A DNA stretch of 64,000 nucleotides from Prostheceraeus crozeri (GCA_907163375.1 CAJQUW010003174.1:620001-684000), one strand, 5' to 3'; shown: positions 11,337 to 25,000, numbered from the stretch's first letter. Translations and numbers: made by a program. The notes: generated by a model from the letters alone, not told the origin.

Positions 11337-11589
11337 TTAGGGCCGATTTCACGAAGCGGTATTAGCTTACTCTCGGTAATAACTTGTTGAGAATCAATAA
11401 ATTTACTCTCATGTGGCTTTCACGATGCGGTGTTAGTTACTACCGGGATTACTCGGGAGGAGCAATTTCTTTACGCCCGGTAGATAACAAAATCAATATA
11501 TTTACTACCCAGATTTACTCCCTCAAGAGGGTAGGTATAACTCTGCTAGTGAAGTCAAATGCGATCAGTTTCTTTAGTCGCTGCTCGAG

Positions 11590-12621
11590 ATGGCAGGTTA
11601 TGTCTTAATGATACGTGCCCTGAGAAGGGAGCGTGTATTCCGAGATCGGCATAACCCATTCGATTGTTACAACGAGGAAAATTTCCGTCTGCGCTATAGA
11701 TTGACGAAATCATGCGCGAACTCATTGATTTCTCAAATCAGGGCAGACATCGCATCTCCTACCCTTCGAAGCTTCGCAGTATCTCCAGAACTGCAAACTT
11801 TCATTTTCCTTCGATTCTTGGCCACCGATCAGTTTTACCATGAGGTTGGTGATATTCATGGATTTTCTCCATCCACTGTGTGCAGAATTATTGTGAGGAT
11901 ATCGAATGCGATTGCAGCGTTAAGCTCAACATACATAAAAATGCCAGAATCTCAAGAAGAAGTCGATTCAACAAAGCTGGATTTTTACCGAATTGCAAAC
12001 TTTCCAGGTGTTCTGGGAGCAATAGATTGTACACATGTTCGTCTACTATTCAACGTTCCTCCAGAAAACGCTGCAATGTATATAAATCGGCATCACTGGT
12101 ATTCCTTGAATGTTCAGGTTGTATGTGACGCTCGATACAGAATTACAAATATAGTAGCCAGATGGCAAGGATCCATACATGATTCAAGAATCTGGAACAA
12201 TTGTCGACTACTTATGGGTTTTGAGAGCAATCAGTATCAAGGATACCTTCTCGGTGATAGTGGATATCCTTGTTCTCCATATCTCCTGACCCCATTACTT
12301 CGAGTAAACAGCGATGGAGAACGGCGTTATAACCATGCCTATATTCAAACACGCATTACTATTGAAAGGATGTTTGGACAGTGGAAACGTCGATTTCCTA
12401 TTCTTAAATATGGGTTGCGAATGAAACTTTCGAAAGTACCACATATTATCATTGCAGCTGCTGTACTGCACAACATGGCGATTGGAGATGGCGATTTAAA
12501 TTTCGTTGATGATAATGAACAGATTTTAAATGCTTATATAAGTAATGATCATATCTATAGAGGGGATGAAGCACGTGGAAATCTGTTTCGTCGAAGACTC
12601 ATTGAACAAGTGTTTGTTTGA
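11590..12621 (+). CDS. Harbinger transposase (DDE, HARBI1-like), full length
   Basis: A 343-residue nuclease expected to cut and join the element ends in the nucleus. Its size matches vertebrate HARBI1 (about 350 residues). An N-terminal helical region (residues 1-120, including the STVCRIIVRISNAI helix) precedes the catalytic fold. The acidic residues lie in GAIDCTH (about 145), GDSGYP (about 223) and TIERMFGQWK (about 259), followed by the family's AAAVLHNMA block. The ATG at 11590 is the first in frame after the end repeats. There is no stop or frameshift. Its partner, a Myb/SANT-like protein, is encoded convergently at 13481-14430. Confidence 0.93.
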   Translation: MAGYVLMIRALRRERVFRDRHNPFDCYNEENFRLRYRLTKSCANSLISQIRADIASPTLRSFAVSPELQTFIFLRFLATDQFYHEVGDIHGFSPSTVCRIIVRISNAIAALSSTYIKMPESQEEVDSTKLDFYRIANFPGVLGAIDCTHVRLLFNVPPENAAMYINRHHWYSLNVQVVCDARYRITNIVARWQGSIHDSRIWNNCRLLMGFESNQYQGYLLGDSGYPCSPYLLTPLLRVNSDGERRYNHAYIQTRITIERMFGQWKRRFPILKYGLRMKLSKVPHIIIAAAVLHNMAIGDGDLNFVDDNEQILNAYISNDHIYRGDEARGNLFRRRLIEQVFV

Positions 12622-12819
12622 CAAAGCCATTGGTAGCGCTACATTAAGTTTCAGTATTGTTTACAAACAGTAATCACGCTAAATCAACCGTAGAAATTTT
12701 TTTGACCTACACTATAAATTAAATATAGAGACATAATTGCAAACGCAGTCTTTTGAATTACTGTATCATTGTTTGTCAAATATTTTATATTATGGTAAAT
12801 CATATACGATCGTACGTAT

Positions 12820-13357
12820 ATGGGCATTTCCACGAAAATGTCAACCTGAGCATGGTTCATAAAAGGTGCAGTATGTTACTGCAAAGCAGTTCTACTTGGG
12901 GTAAAATGCACTGAAATTAACAAATATCCACTTTATTTTTCAAAATTTGTCGGTCTTCACATAGAAAATCAAAAATAACATGACATGTAAATGTTTTCAA
13001 CTGAAATGAAAAATGTGAATTAGCTGAAAAATGTGATCGATTCTTGAAATTACTGTGAAATATACAAAATTGACTCGGATAAGTTATTTGACGATAGTTA
13101 TTTGCGAGAAATACTCTATATCAAATTGTGTATGCGTTTCAACAGCTAAAACCTCCGAATAGTATAAGAGAATTACATTTAATTATGTTACATTGAAAAT
13201 GTCAGATCGTTATCTTCTTTGTCAGATAACTAATTAATTAACTTTCTAATTATCAGAGCTAATTTTGGCGCAATTTCATTCAGTACTTTCAGAGAGCAAG
13301 ACATCTAAGTTCAAACACTACCAATGTCCGTCAGATCGTTACCGTGGAAATGCCCAT
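12820..13357. mobile_element. MITE nested in Harbinger-1
   Basis: Inverted ends ATGGGCATTTCCACG (12820-12834) and CGTGGAAATGCCCAT (13343-13357), directly flanked by TAT/ATA. It is about 540 bp, AT-rich and non-coding, and lies between the two Harbinger genes, so it inserted after that element. A TA-type target would fit a Tc1/mariner relative, but this is not proven. Confidence 0.75.
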
Positions 13358-13480
13358 ATGAAGCTATAAAATTGTAAGGCGTGCATGGAACAGCTAGAAG
13401 GGATATTCACTTTTGCTTCAAATTTTTATCGTAATTCTGCAACTCAATTTTGGAAATTATGTATTATGATCGTAGCAGGC

Positions 13481-14430
13481 TTACGAGCGTAAATATACAT
13501 ATAATTTCAGCCACGCTGTGGAAGTTGGATAAAAATTATTGAATGCAACAAGAATAATATGTATATTTCGTAGCAGTACACACCACAACTGTTCACTATT
13601 TAGATTTTCAAAACGAAGTCGTTGATTCATCGGAAAACAACTGCTGTATAAAGCCACTCGTATTGCCTCGTCTGTGTTCTGTTGGCGGTATACGGCAGCA
13701 GTGGTTTTATGTGCTTCTGAGTTCGTTAATTTTTCTAGAGCCTGAAAATAAAATATAATTCAATGATAACTACATACTTTAAGAAAGCGCTGCGTTAAAC
13801 ATCATGACTCACCTCAGCTATTCGTTCCTGGGCAATAGCCTTTCTCCTTTCCACATCGAGCCTCTCTCTTGAAATTGTGAAAAAATCAAGTGTTGTGGGT
13901 CGTTTTGCTGAGTTACTCGTACATTTTTGCGACTCTTCCATCAAGGCATTACATTTACAGGTAGGCTTTCTCGCGGCATCGCTTACTGTCCGGTTCTCAA
14001 TTTCTGAATCATTGTCGCTATCGATATCAACTTTTGATGTACTGGGATGGGTTTGAACAGCATCACCATCGTAACTGCATTCAAGTGGTTCCATTTCTGC
14101 GGCTATTATCTCAGATATTTGTCCATCAGTGATGGACAAATTTGGGGCCAAATTGACTCCACCTCCAGTCGCATTTGTCTCTCTCTTCATAAGCGCAATA
14201 TTCTTTTTCGTCTTGGATTTTAAACCTTTCCAAAGAACCTTCATCTGATTGACTGACTTTGCTGAATTATATTTACTGTTGAAAGCAGCTGTTAGGTCAC
14301 TCCATGCCTTCTGTTTTTTCGCTAAAGTCTTCAAAGTGACATCCTTACTTTCAATAATCCGATTCGATCTTATAAAGTCTATTACGAATTCCCTGTGGGC
14401 TGTGGTAAAGTTTTCACTTCTTCTCGACAT
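13481..14430 (-). CDS. Myb/SANT-like Harbinger accessory protein, two exons
   Basis: The predicted DNA-binding partner of the transposase. In known Harbingers such proteins are needed to bring the transposase into the nucleus and onto the ends. Exon 1 is 14430-13813 (ATG at 14430; the upstream frame has no ATG) and ends exactly in phase 0 at GAG|GTGAGT. The intron ends at TTTTCAG, and exon 2 is 13741-13481, giving about 292 residues. The N-terminal trihelix-type Myb domain covers about residues 1-95 (ENFTTAHREF...WSDLTAAFNSKY...VLWKGLKSKTKK) and closes with the TGGG signature. A Ser/Asp-rich linker follows, then an Arg/Glu-rich helix (ERLDVERRKAIAQERIAE) continued by exon 2. The exon 2 extent is a prediction from splice sites only. 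Confidence 0.8.
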
Positions 14431-14667
14431 ATTTTGGCAGCTTGACTGTTGTAAACTTTGTTGCAAATGATGCGATTCTTAACGATTTATTCGACGTTAG
14501 TGATATTTCATTGGTTAATTATGTTAACCAACGAGGATGGTAGATGATTTGCGCCAAGGCATAGTAACTCTAATGACTTGATAATACCGCTTCGTGAAAT
14601 CGATTTTACTCCGAAGTAGTAGCTACTCCTGGTAGCAGTTAATACCGCTTCATGAAATCGGCCCTTA

Positions 14668-17600
14668 TAGGATAAGATGATCTAAAGATTTATGGGCCGA
14701 TTAATTGGTCCTACTATCTTCCACTTGCCTTCAGATACCTACCCATACCGTACTAACCCCATTCTTCACTTTACCAAGAAGACAATTTGTCTCGCAATTC
14801 CTCGGTTGATTTGTCAATTTATATAAAATACTTTGCAAAATAGTTGGCCAGTCGCAGGAGATAATTTTACCATCAAAGTAAGTTAGAAAAAACTCCCCAA
14901 TGTTTTGGTTGATAGTTTCTTAAATTAAAAGTAAGTAAAGTCAGACGGGTCTTCGGCATCCAGCGCATTCAAACGGTCGTTACCAACGACGTGTACGTGT
15001 AGTTCAAACAAACGGCAGCACAAAACGTCCTGAAAGGCTGAACTGTTTTCGGAAAAGGCTGTGGAATGATGTGGTGGCTTTTTGGAAGCACTTACCAACA
15101 GTTGTATTGGCGTGCTTGTCTGCGTGACCTTAGGTGCGGAAAATTGGAGCAATCACAATTCTCACCACAAATGATGTAGTGGACAAGACGTTCCGGATAG
15201 TACAATTGAAGATGATTGTATAGCCAAAGCCTTTGCCCTCACTGGCTTCAAAATCAGAGTAAACATTTTCGATAGAAAGGGAATATGGTGCAATCTATCC
15301 ATCTCACCTAGAAACTGCAATATCATTAATGCAACAATGTTTATCAAATTACTGAAGATGATTTGCAGAAGTCCTAAGTTTTAAATATAATAGGAAAGCA
15401 CACAAAAGGAATGCAACTTAATTGACCCACTACTACAAAAATTGCAAATGAGTAATAGTTACACAATATTCAAGTTTAGAAGACTGTCTTCGAAGTCTAT
15501 GGTATGATAGATGATCATGATATGAATTATAGACTCATATTCATGCTTTGGTAGTGCACTAAAATTGAAATTCGATATAATTTGCTAGAAATTATCACAC
15601 AAGATGTAATCAAAAAGTGTTTGAAAAGAGATAAAGCTGAAAGTCACGAAGCCTAGGGCGAACGGCTGGGTTTTAGATATTCCATAGCAAGAATGCGACA
15701 GGGGGAAGAGTGTGCCCCCTCCATATGGACGGGAATGAGTCGGATAATCGGACCCCAATTGAATCTCATTTGTAATTAACTGTTATGACCGAATTCAAAG
15801 CGCAGTTCTATGACTATAGTTCTGTTTCGTCACCTATGTAAACGTCACTTTGGTTGGGAAAACAATGTTGGCGCATGAGTAGAGAGCCCGTTCAACAAAG
15901 ACGTATACAGTAAAGACATTTTTGGAGCCTCACTGAGTTATCAAAGCTCAACGATGAGTTGATTAGTTAGCCATTGGAAGACTTCACTTACCTTTATTGT
16001 GGAAATCGGTTGAATGGTTGATTTTCCTACGGCAATTTATCTGAAAAAATGAAATATATTGCAGCCAAAGCATTGACAAATTGTAAAAAATGAATGATTG
16101 GAAATTTCTTTGTCTATTCTGTGTTTAAAAGATGATCTAATTCTACAAATGATAATTGAATTAATTTGAATGCTGAAACAGAATGCAATTCTCACATCAG
16201 GTAAACATGTAGTGCAGGGTTCTAAAACAGCTGGTCGCAAGCCCGTCTGCTTGTGGTTAAACGTGGCAAAGTTTTCCTTGTCTGTGTCTTCCAAACACGT
16301 AGAACTTCAAGAATGCGCCGCTAACATTCTACTAATGCTGTTTGCTGGTCCTAATACTGCCACTCTAACTATTTGTCAAGCTTTTGTGTGAGTGCTCTTT
16401 TCATACTCTCCTATACAGAAAACCTTGGTATTTCTTCCATTGTCTATTAGAAGATGAAAACAAGAGACTCTCCTAAATAAAAGTGGACTTCGTTTTTCTA
16501 ATATTCTAAATTCTCTTCTAATAAATCCATTCGACATCCTTTAGGTGCAGACCCATTCAGATGCTGTAAACGCATTTTCTCTAAGCATTGTGTTGTATAT
16601 TTTTGCAATTTAAGTGTGGGAGCCGTTCGAAGACAGGCATGGGATATAACTGATCGATTTTTAGCTACAAATTTCTAGAAATTGCAGACATCGATGATGA
16701 AACGATAGGGAATCGATCAAAGAGAAAGTTGACTGCGACAGTGACAGCAAACTCATGACGCAAGATTGCAGCCATAGCCAATACTACAGATGTCATATGC
16801 ATGTATCCTTGAACGCAATTATTTATTCGCAGCCAAGAGAATTTTATTCGATTTTAGTGCAGCACGATGGCTGGTGACACTGCAAATTAAACCACTGCGG
16901 ACGTCGGGTCTGTAATTGTGCGCTCCTCCCCGCTGTCGATGCTTCTGGGTGTAAGCAAAAGAAAGGAGGTGAAAATGCTTCGAGTGATGATTCAAGATCC
17001 TGATGCAAGTGAGGCTTGTGATTGATGGTCAGTGGCTGGAGACAGCTTTGACTTCTACAAATTCGAGTCGAGAATCGATGTTTTCTTTCAATTATTTGCG
17101 AAAGTCATTGCGGAAACTCTCATTTGTTTCTGATTCTGAAGACGATATTGTTGATTTGAACGATCGCTTTGGAATCTTTTCCGAATACTGGAAGAATTTC
17201 TTACAAGTTGATGTGACTGCAACATAGTGTCATCCAAAACGGTTCATCCTTCAGGATCGACCAAAATGATTTGAAGATGCATCCTGGTGCTTTCATTAGA
17301 AGTTGCCTCATTGCGTCCACATGAGATGCAAAGGATTTTGGGTTGGTGGCGATCGCGGTCTTATGTCCTGAGACAAATTCAAAACTATTTGCATATTCTT
17401 GCACTTTGTTTATGCCTGCAAACTGTTTGTGATCCGATGATCCTGGATTCGTCAACAAGCCGAACAAGCAAAAGCCGGAAGTGCTATATTTGATTGCTGC
17501 ACAGAGAGAGGCCATGATGTCGCCGCTACAGTTTTACTGTTGGAAAACCCCTGTGTTCAGCTTCAATCCACATGCGTTGTCGCTGATCCTATCAAACTCT

Positions 17601-18752
17601 TCAGAGATATGACGGAAAAGAAGGAACCTCCCATACCCTGCAATTGCTCGACATTAGAACACCCACATGGGCAGTGTCAGTCCATTCGGCATCATGATGG
17701 CTAAATAATCGAGTTGGTTGAAAAATGAAGAAATCATAACAGACCTATGGTGCATGGGTCCGTCTCAGCGTGGTGAATGACATAGTCAACTGCAAGCGAG
17801 ATTGGAAGGTTCTGAAAATTTGAGGTAATCTAGATTATTGGCAGTCACATCGTGCGTCTCTCAGTCATTGATTTTGTAAAATAATTGCATCATTCAAACC
17901 CGAATTAGATGTAGACCAATATCACCAGCTGTTTTATTGTGTACAGCAGCTAATTCATATACACAAGTGCGTTCAGGGTGATTCCAAGAACTTTATTGAT
18001 GAAGTGTAATTCTGCAATATAAATGGGTAACTATGGGTTCTCTCCCATACAACTTCAAATTTTTATAAAATCCGCAAAAGTCAATCAATCGTCACAAAAC
18101 TTCAAGCATAAGTAGAAGAGGATATTTTCTACTCATACACAAAAATTTATGCAGATCGAGCAAGTACTCTTTGAATTAGGAACGATAACTTGAAGTGCAA
18201 CGATGTCAGCAACTTGATCTGATCTCGCCTGACCTCATCGTAGGAGCAGAAAGATCTTGAGGACATCAAAGTAATTTCTCTACAGTTCGCGAAGTGATAA
18301 TGACCAGGTCATATCCCTTTCACTAGTATGACTAACTTAAAGTGCGGTAGGGTAGTTGTCGTGGGAAGATTTAAAATAGCAGACGACAAGAAGAATACGC
18401 AGAGAACAACACCTGCACGAGTAATGAATGCGGCGTTATCCTCCTTACTTCAAAAAGTACTTGTCTGGCTTACATAATATTTTATCACTCTTATTACACC
18501 TCACCTTGGCCTTCTATAAAAAAGGTTTCCACAAACAGAAAGTTTAGATTTATAAGCAAGCAAAACATTGCATGATTAAGGCAAAACACCTGAAATAGAA
18601 CACCAAAGACCTAATTTATTGTAATAAGAGATGGACAAAAGCTGTATGAAAGACTTGAACTTTCTCTGCGTATTACTGTTCATGCATTGAATAAGTGCTA
18701 AAAATATTTGATCATTCTTCTTTGGCAATTTGCCCTTTGCTGTATTGAGAAT
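14668..18752. other. Gene-free stretch with an unidentified open-frame patch
   Basis: No gene recognised. Around 17000-17705 several overlapping frames on both strands stay open for 70-105 codons, including a plus-strand frame near 17400-17700 containing CVVADPIKLFRDM and PCNCSTLEHPHGQC. I do not recognise it. It may be a decayed gene or element. Confidence 0.4.
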
Positions 18753-19048
18753 AAGACTTTTTTCCTCTAGAATTCGCATCGGCTATCATCCACATTGGCA
18801 GGCGGCAATGTACAGCAACTTCAATAAAGACATTCTGTGATCAAATTTGTATCTTGTTGCATCACAGACGAGAGCAAGAGAGACTTTGCGGTAAGTGGGT
18901 TTCCAATAATTGGGGGTGGGCCTCTCCCCTCGTCTCCATGCAACAAGATACAAATTTGATCACAGAATGTCTTTATTGAAGTTGCTGTACATTGCCGCCT
19001 GCCAATGTGGATGATAGCCGATGCGAATTCTAGAGGAAAAAAAGTCTT
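18753..19048. repeat. Near-perfect 110-bp inverted repeat
   Basis: The left arm 18753-18862 and right arm 18938-19048 are reverse complements except for one base in a T/A run, around a 75-bp centre (18863-18937). The centre begins to pair again (GACGAG with CTCGTC). There is no conserved coding frame and no clear target duplication. It could be a foldback element or a locally made palindrome. Confidence 0.9.
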
Positions 19049-22000
19049 CAAAGGAAAGCAGGAAGACAAAAACCGGTTCATGTCTGTCATGGAATTTTCA
19101 GCTTCATCAGTTTAACATTGATGTATTAATGGTACAGTTATCAATGATCACTTCTAATACAATAATGATTGATAATTCGCCCCTGCATATTACGGCAATT
19201 GCATTTATGAAGCATTTAGGCCTTAAATTTGATCGATGATTCATTTGGTGGCGCGATGAGCTATCAATCCATCAAAATTGATGACAGATCAAAATTGTGA
19301 CGAACATGGAAAGTTTCATACGCTTAGATTAATCCAGCTGGTAGACAGATAACTGATAATGCAATGACTGACTGCATTTATTCAAATCAGCTACAATCAT
19401 TTCAAATAGAATTTGAATCCGAATTAGTCAAGTCTGTCTGCATTTGTGTCCGCCTACAGTCAACTAAATGATCAATAAAAGCGTTATGAAGGATTGAAAT
19501 TGCCAAGGATTGGAACTGCTTATATTAATTAAAATTCACAATATTTACAATTTTTCTATGTGATTTTTAAAATGATTGCAGAATTCAATCCGCCCTCCAA
19601 AAATATGCATTATGTAATCACTTGACTTAATATAAAGTTGAATATATTGTGATACTTATTGTGTGCATTTACAAAATCACTCAAGTAAATAGAGGAAAGG
19701 TCATTTCTCTATAGTCTCAATATTCTCAATATTAGTTATGTCGTCCACGTATATCTCAGTCTGTAATGCGGTACTGTTTGTATTGGTCACTTGAAGAGAG
19801 TTATTGAATGCAGCGAACGAGGAGGGGCCAACACAGATACTTGCGGCACACCTTAGACAACGAGTACCAGAGAACTGAAAATGAAAACATTTTGTTGACA
19901 GTATGTAGCCATTGAATCCATTGTCAAAGACATGCCCATTCAATTATTTTAATGTAATGCGACCAAATATGAGCAGTTCTCAGTACAAGCACACACACAG
20001 ATGCTGCTTTAAATATCAAAATCGCTCGACTTCGAATTCCAATATTTCCAATACTATCGGCGGAAACTATTTTTTACTGGAAACATGTCTATTCCTGCAT
20101 GCTGCTAATTTCACCACGAAAATATATGGAAAAATGCTGCCGTTGAAGTAGAATAGAAAAATATGAAGAACAGAACGCTAATTGCTTTTGATAACGAGAA
20201 AGGTCACTTGAAGTCTGCCTTTCATCGAGACATTATTCAAAGTTGAACTGATTGCTCCACATTTCCATATCTGCTTCGATATTTTGAAAACCATTGATCA
20301 AATCAAATTATAAATGGTAGTTAACATTTGACTGTGCATGCAGGCCTTCTGTTTTTCAATTAACGTTTGATATTTTTATGAAATCATTCGCCAGAAAAAC
20401 AAACTTTGAATCATCGCAGAAGTTTTCACGAGTTCATTATTGGGTTGCTTATCCAATACGGAAACATAATTAGATTGCTTAATCTTGTCAGTTTACTAGC
20501 ATTCAAATTATCATTCAACAGTCACTCCAGACGCTTGCTAAGTCACTTCTAGAAAATGCCAGTGCCTTGTTTATGAAAAAACTATATTTACGAATTATGT
20601 GAGCTTCTTTCTCCACGACTTGACAATAATAAAGACCTTATTGACTCACAATCACAGATTTAGTGAGCACAGTGCAAATGATGACAATTGAGATGATAAC
20701 GCAATGAGGTTTTATACTCTTAAGAAAGGAGGAAGTCGCACTGAAAATAGAAGCTTTAGAAAAGAGTAAAAATTATTTATAGAACCTTATGAATGACTTG
20801 GCAAAGATTTAGTCTCTGCAAAAGGGCAAGAGAGACAATTAGTCGTCCTGGAATTCATAGTGGCGATGGCTGTCCATCATTCTGTTGCAAAAAGTAACTT
20901 TTCACATGACTTTGTAGCTGCAAAGATAAGCGATAGCTTAGCATCATGCAGGAGTCCAATAATCCTGTATGCTGTAAGCTTTTTCCGAAGATAATTTGGG
21001 CATGTCACATATGCAAGCATACAGTCCGCTTCCTAAATCGTTGCACAGCCCAAAAATTATTGTATCTTTTGTATCTTCGCATCCAATTTAATCGTAGGCT
21101 GATAGCAACCTATTAAACGTATTCACTTGATCAGCCGAGACACTTCGTAAAGGAAACACTGTGATTTGCCCAATTAAATAAAGTAATTAGTGATCGTTTG
21201 TTTTGTTTATTCCACAGTGTTATTTCAGACTGTATTCACTGTTGAGCTGTTCTTGTCGATCCATTTTTATCGGACGCAATCGTCAGCATTCCTGCGGTGT
21301 GAAGAAAATACTATTGTCTGTTGTCAACAGTCGCAGACTGCAGACGAGACCACACTTTGTCTGATCCGAGATTCGAAATCTTCTCTGACCTCTCTGACCT
21401 GGCAAATGAAGAACAAATTTGAAGTTTGCCAATGAACGTATGGGACTGTTTTGATAAAGCTTGCATATTCTTGGAGATCCCGGGATTATCGTATTTTTAC
21501 GGGATTCAGAATCCCGGGATTAGGCAACCGGGATCCCGGAATTCGTTAACATCTGCTGTTAGGTGGTTGGGCTTTATGAAGATGGAGCAACAAGGAAGCA
21601 GCAATAAAGATAAACATAATTCATTGCTGCAAATTGCAATTTCCTGCTATATTTGAAAGTTTTCCTTTTTCGTTATCAATATTAGACCTTAACTACCAAG
21701 AATGCATCAACACGGTAGTCGTAAAAATTACATGCAAGTGTGTATTACATATTCACACATTTTTATCATTATATACCAGAATTAGTTTTGGCGTATCACT
21801 GTGCAGTATGGGAAAATTATCTACTTTCATTGATGTCAAAAATGAAACTATGTTCAGGCAGTCGAGAGAAATAAAGAGAGAGCGTTGCGCAGACAATCGT
21901 ATTAATATTTAATCAATTTTTGAACCGATTATTATACAATATCGGGCATTTATCAAACGTCACAAAAGTCGCGGGACTTGCATTTCGATTTGAAGTCACG

Positions 22001-25000
22001 TGCCAGTCTGCAACAACGCATAATGTGTGTACGATAACCAGATCTACTTATTGTTATAGTTTATGCCTGCATGTGAAAAGAAAACTTATTATTAAGTCAT
22101 AGACATTTAGACACATGTCTATCTGAATTCACAAGTTGTATTGTACAGTGCATCGTTCAAAATACTCGTCTAAGAATTCAAAACATCGCCTAGTAATGCT
22201 CAGTCTACACTAGCCTAAGCATACTATCAGTAAATACACCAAGCTTGCTAATACCGGGATGACAAAAATCACGGGATCCTGGGATCAGAACAAGTCGAGA
22301 TTTTGAAAACCCTATTGAAAACTCCACCGTTTATTCACCAAAAGTTATCAAGTTGTGTGCAGATGACCGCTAAAAACTTTGTTTTTCCCAACAGATAGCG
22401 CAATTGTGCCAATTCTGGTAAAAATATAAACTGAGTGACATTGCACCAAATGCTGTCCAAATTCGAAAAAATGATATCATCTGAAAGCTCAACATGAGCC
22501 TGATTCAATGGTGATAATCTTGATTTTGTACTCGTACATTGCATAGTTTCGTCCGTAGGCATCAGTGAATAAATTAACTAAATATTCACACTTTCAAGTC
22601 TGCTGACCACAGCTGACCAGACACAACCTAATCCCTCTACCAAATCAAAGTGCTACCCTGCTTCACTAGGATTGTAAACGTCAATGACAAAGAGAATAAG
22701 TTGTTGATTTCGCATATGTGACCCTTAATCTCCTTGTTCAAGGAGCTGAGATCATTGTAGAGAACATTATCGTTCGAGGAAACTCTCTCCAACACAGTAA
22801 TCTGTTGCGGTCATTATAGCCCGTCAATCACTCACATGTTTCAAATTTAGAGTCACATTTGTATTCCTATTTTTTTCTTTATGAGCAGTTTTTTTCGACG
22901 ACAAGCGTTGGTCTAGCTTCGTGTACGACGGCTAGCTTTTGCGCATAATTCCTTCAGGCGAGGGGTCTGTGTAGTGAAGAACGACTGGTTGATGAAATCG
23001 CCGACATAAGCATAATACAAATGACTTTAAATAGCAAAGTCATGGGATATCACTGGCTGAATCACGCAGCGCATTTATGGAACCTCAACGGGAATCTCTC
23101 AATCTTCCGACCTTCAACCTTCATTGGCGAGCGCTGGTGATACGATAAATTCAAAGTCATCAACTTCTCTAACATTCGTCGAAGACATATATATGGAAAT
23201 TTACCCATTTTACTATTTGCAATGCATTCGTTACTGCGATAAAATGAAAATTAGCATAATGCAGGGAAAGCCGAGTTATGGACAATGCTCAAGCACTTTT
23301 ACTACCACACACACAATCCTCTGTGAATACATATCTGATGGGCCAGGCCCGGTTCCCACTATGTATTTTATGTGGCTACTGGCAACTAAATCAAAGCGTC
23401 AAGATAAAATGAATAAATATGACTCAAAAACACAACAATTGATGTCACTATACAATACATCCTCGAACAATAACCACAGCCACTGAAGTGTCTTTCTCGG
23501 CTTCACTCACCGCTCGTTCTATATTTTGATGCCTGACAAGCATAATACAACACTCGAAGGGTCTGGGGCCTGCATGCGGTCATTGCGCGGTAGTAGCCGC
23601 TTCTACTACTCAAGAATGGGTAGACGAGGTGCAGAACTTCATGAATTTGCATTTTGAATTTTCACACATTGCTGCACGTGACTTTCTCAAACAACAAAAT
23701 TGCTTCATCAATAGTGAGAGTCGTGTTTCTGACATGCTGCTGATTAATTTTGCATTCTTATAAAATAACAAGTGAAAGAAATTTTCAGTCACTAAGTAAC
23801 ATTGATAGTAACGTTGTATGACAATCTGCCTTCGCTCCTAATGTATGTTATGTATCTTTTGTGCATTATGTGCACATTGTCCGTTTCTTAGTGCACACAT
23901 ATTCAAGCCCCGACCAGTCATCAGTGTCAGTGTCCAATTTTGTTTAAATCTAACCAAGCATGTATAGAACTCATCAATGTCTAGGGAATCACCATATGCA
24001 AATAGTAGTTCGCTAATTCAAAAAGGTAGTACATACTGAATATACAAAGCACTTACAGCGCATCATAAAGCAGACATTCTCAACATTATCCTGTGTGCTA
24101 AGCAAAATTCATCGTGACTACGTCTGCATATTCAATGCTATGATCCTCTAAGTAGAAAAATTAAAGCTCTTGACGCATTTGAAATGCAAATTTCTATCAG
24201 ACGAGGATAAAATAGCTATAAAATTCAATCATTTTTGCTAAGAGGACAATTTTAAAAGGGCGAAATACTGAAGGGATACTCTAATATTGCTTTATAGGTT
24301 ATCTTCGCATGCAGTCAAACAGATAATCATGAGATTCACTATAATAAAGAAATGCATTTGTCCTCAGCTGCATCTCTGTGAAAGAATGGTCATGAGAGAA
24401 TCTCGCATCGATGATTCCGCGCTTTTTTTCGACACTTAATACAGCGTTAAAATGTTGAGCACACACAACTTTCTCTATAGTTACAAATGAGATCTCTAAT
24501 GCAAATTTGCGAATAAACCAAGACCTCATTAGCATCCCTCCTCCTCAGACACACCCTGAAGCGTAAGACAAGATGAAACAGAAAGTCCAGTTTCAAGTTT
24601 TGGTTCTACTGAAAATGCAATTAAAAGCATTTCAAATGGATTTAACTTCCTTAACTTGTCATTTTAAGATCCATTTTATTTATCAGAAATAAATAGGCAT
24701 ACACGTACACTGTCTGAGTTGGCATTACAATTCACGATATTTGCAATGAAAACACAGCGTGCTAGTCAATTCTATCAGAAGGTTTCAAAAATCAATTGAC
24801 CGTTGAAAATAGGTGCATGCACTGACTAGTGGTCACGAATATTTGCGATTTAATAAATTTGTAGATTTCAATTACAATTCGCAGATATTGCCAACTTGTC
24901 TCATGAATGATGATAACAACTGAAATTTGATTAGAATGTTATGAAATGAAATATCAGTAAAATATGCTTTCAGTCAAAATCTCACACATTCAGATCTGTA

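Larger units (their letters stand above)
11340..14664 (+). mobile_element. Harbinger-1, two-gene PIF/Harbinger transposon
   Basis: A 3325-bp element with inverted ends GGGCCGATTTCACGAAGCGG (left) and the matching CCGCTTCATGAAATCGGCCC (right). It is flanked by a TTA target duplication (11337-11339 and 14665-14667), the 3-bp size typical of Harbinger. Additional copies of the end motif lie just inside each end (about 11419 and about 14583), forming subterminal repeats. It carries a transposase on the plus strand and a spliced Myb/SANT-like gene on the minus strand, pointing at each other. Both look undamaged. A MITE (12820-13357) sits between them. Confidence 0.93.

Noticed and set aside
21478-22320. 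Decayed hAT-like element with CGGGATCCCGG motifs at both ends
   Set aside because: The second end (TTTTGAAAACCC) has no matching left partner and no target duplication; too weak to call.
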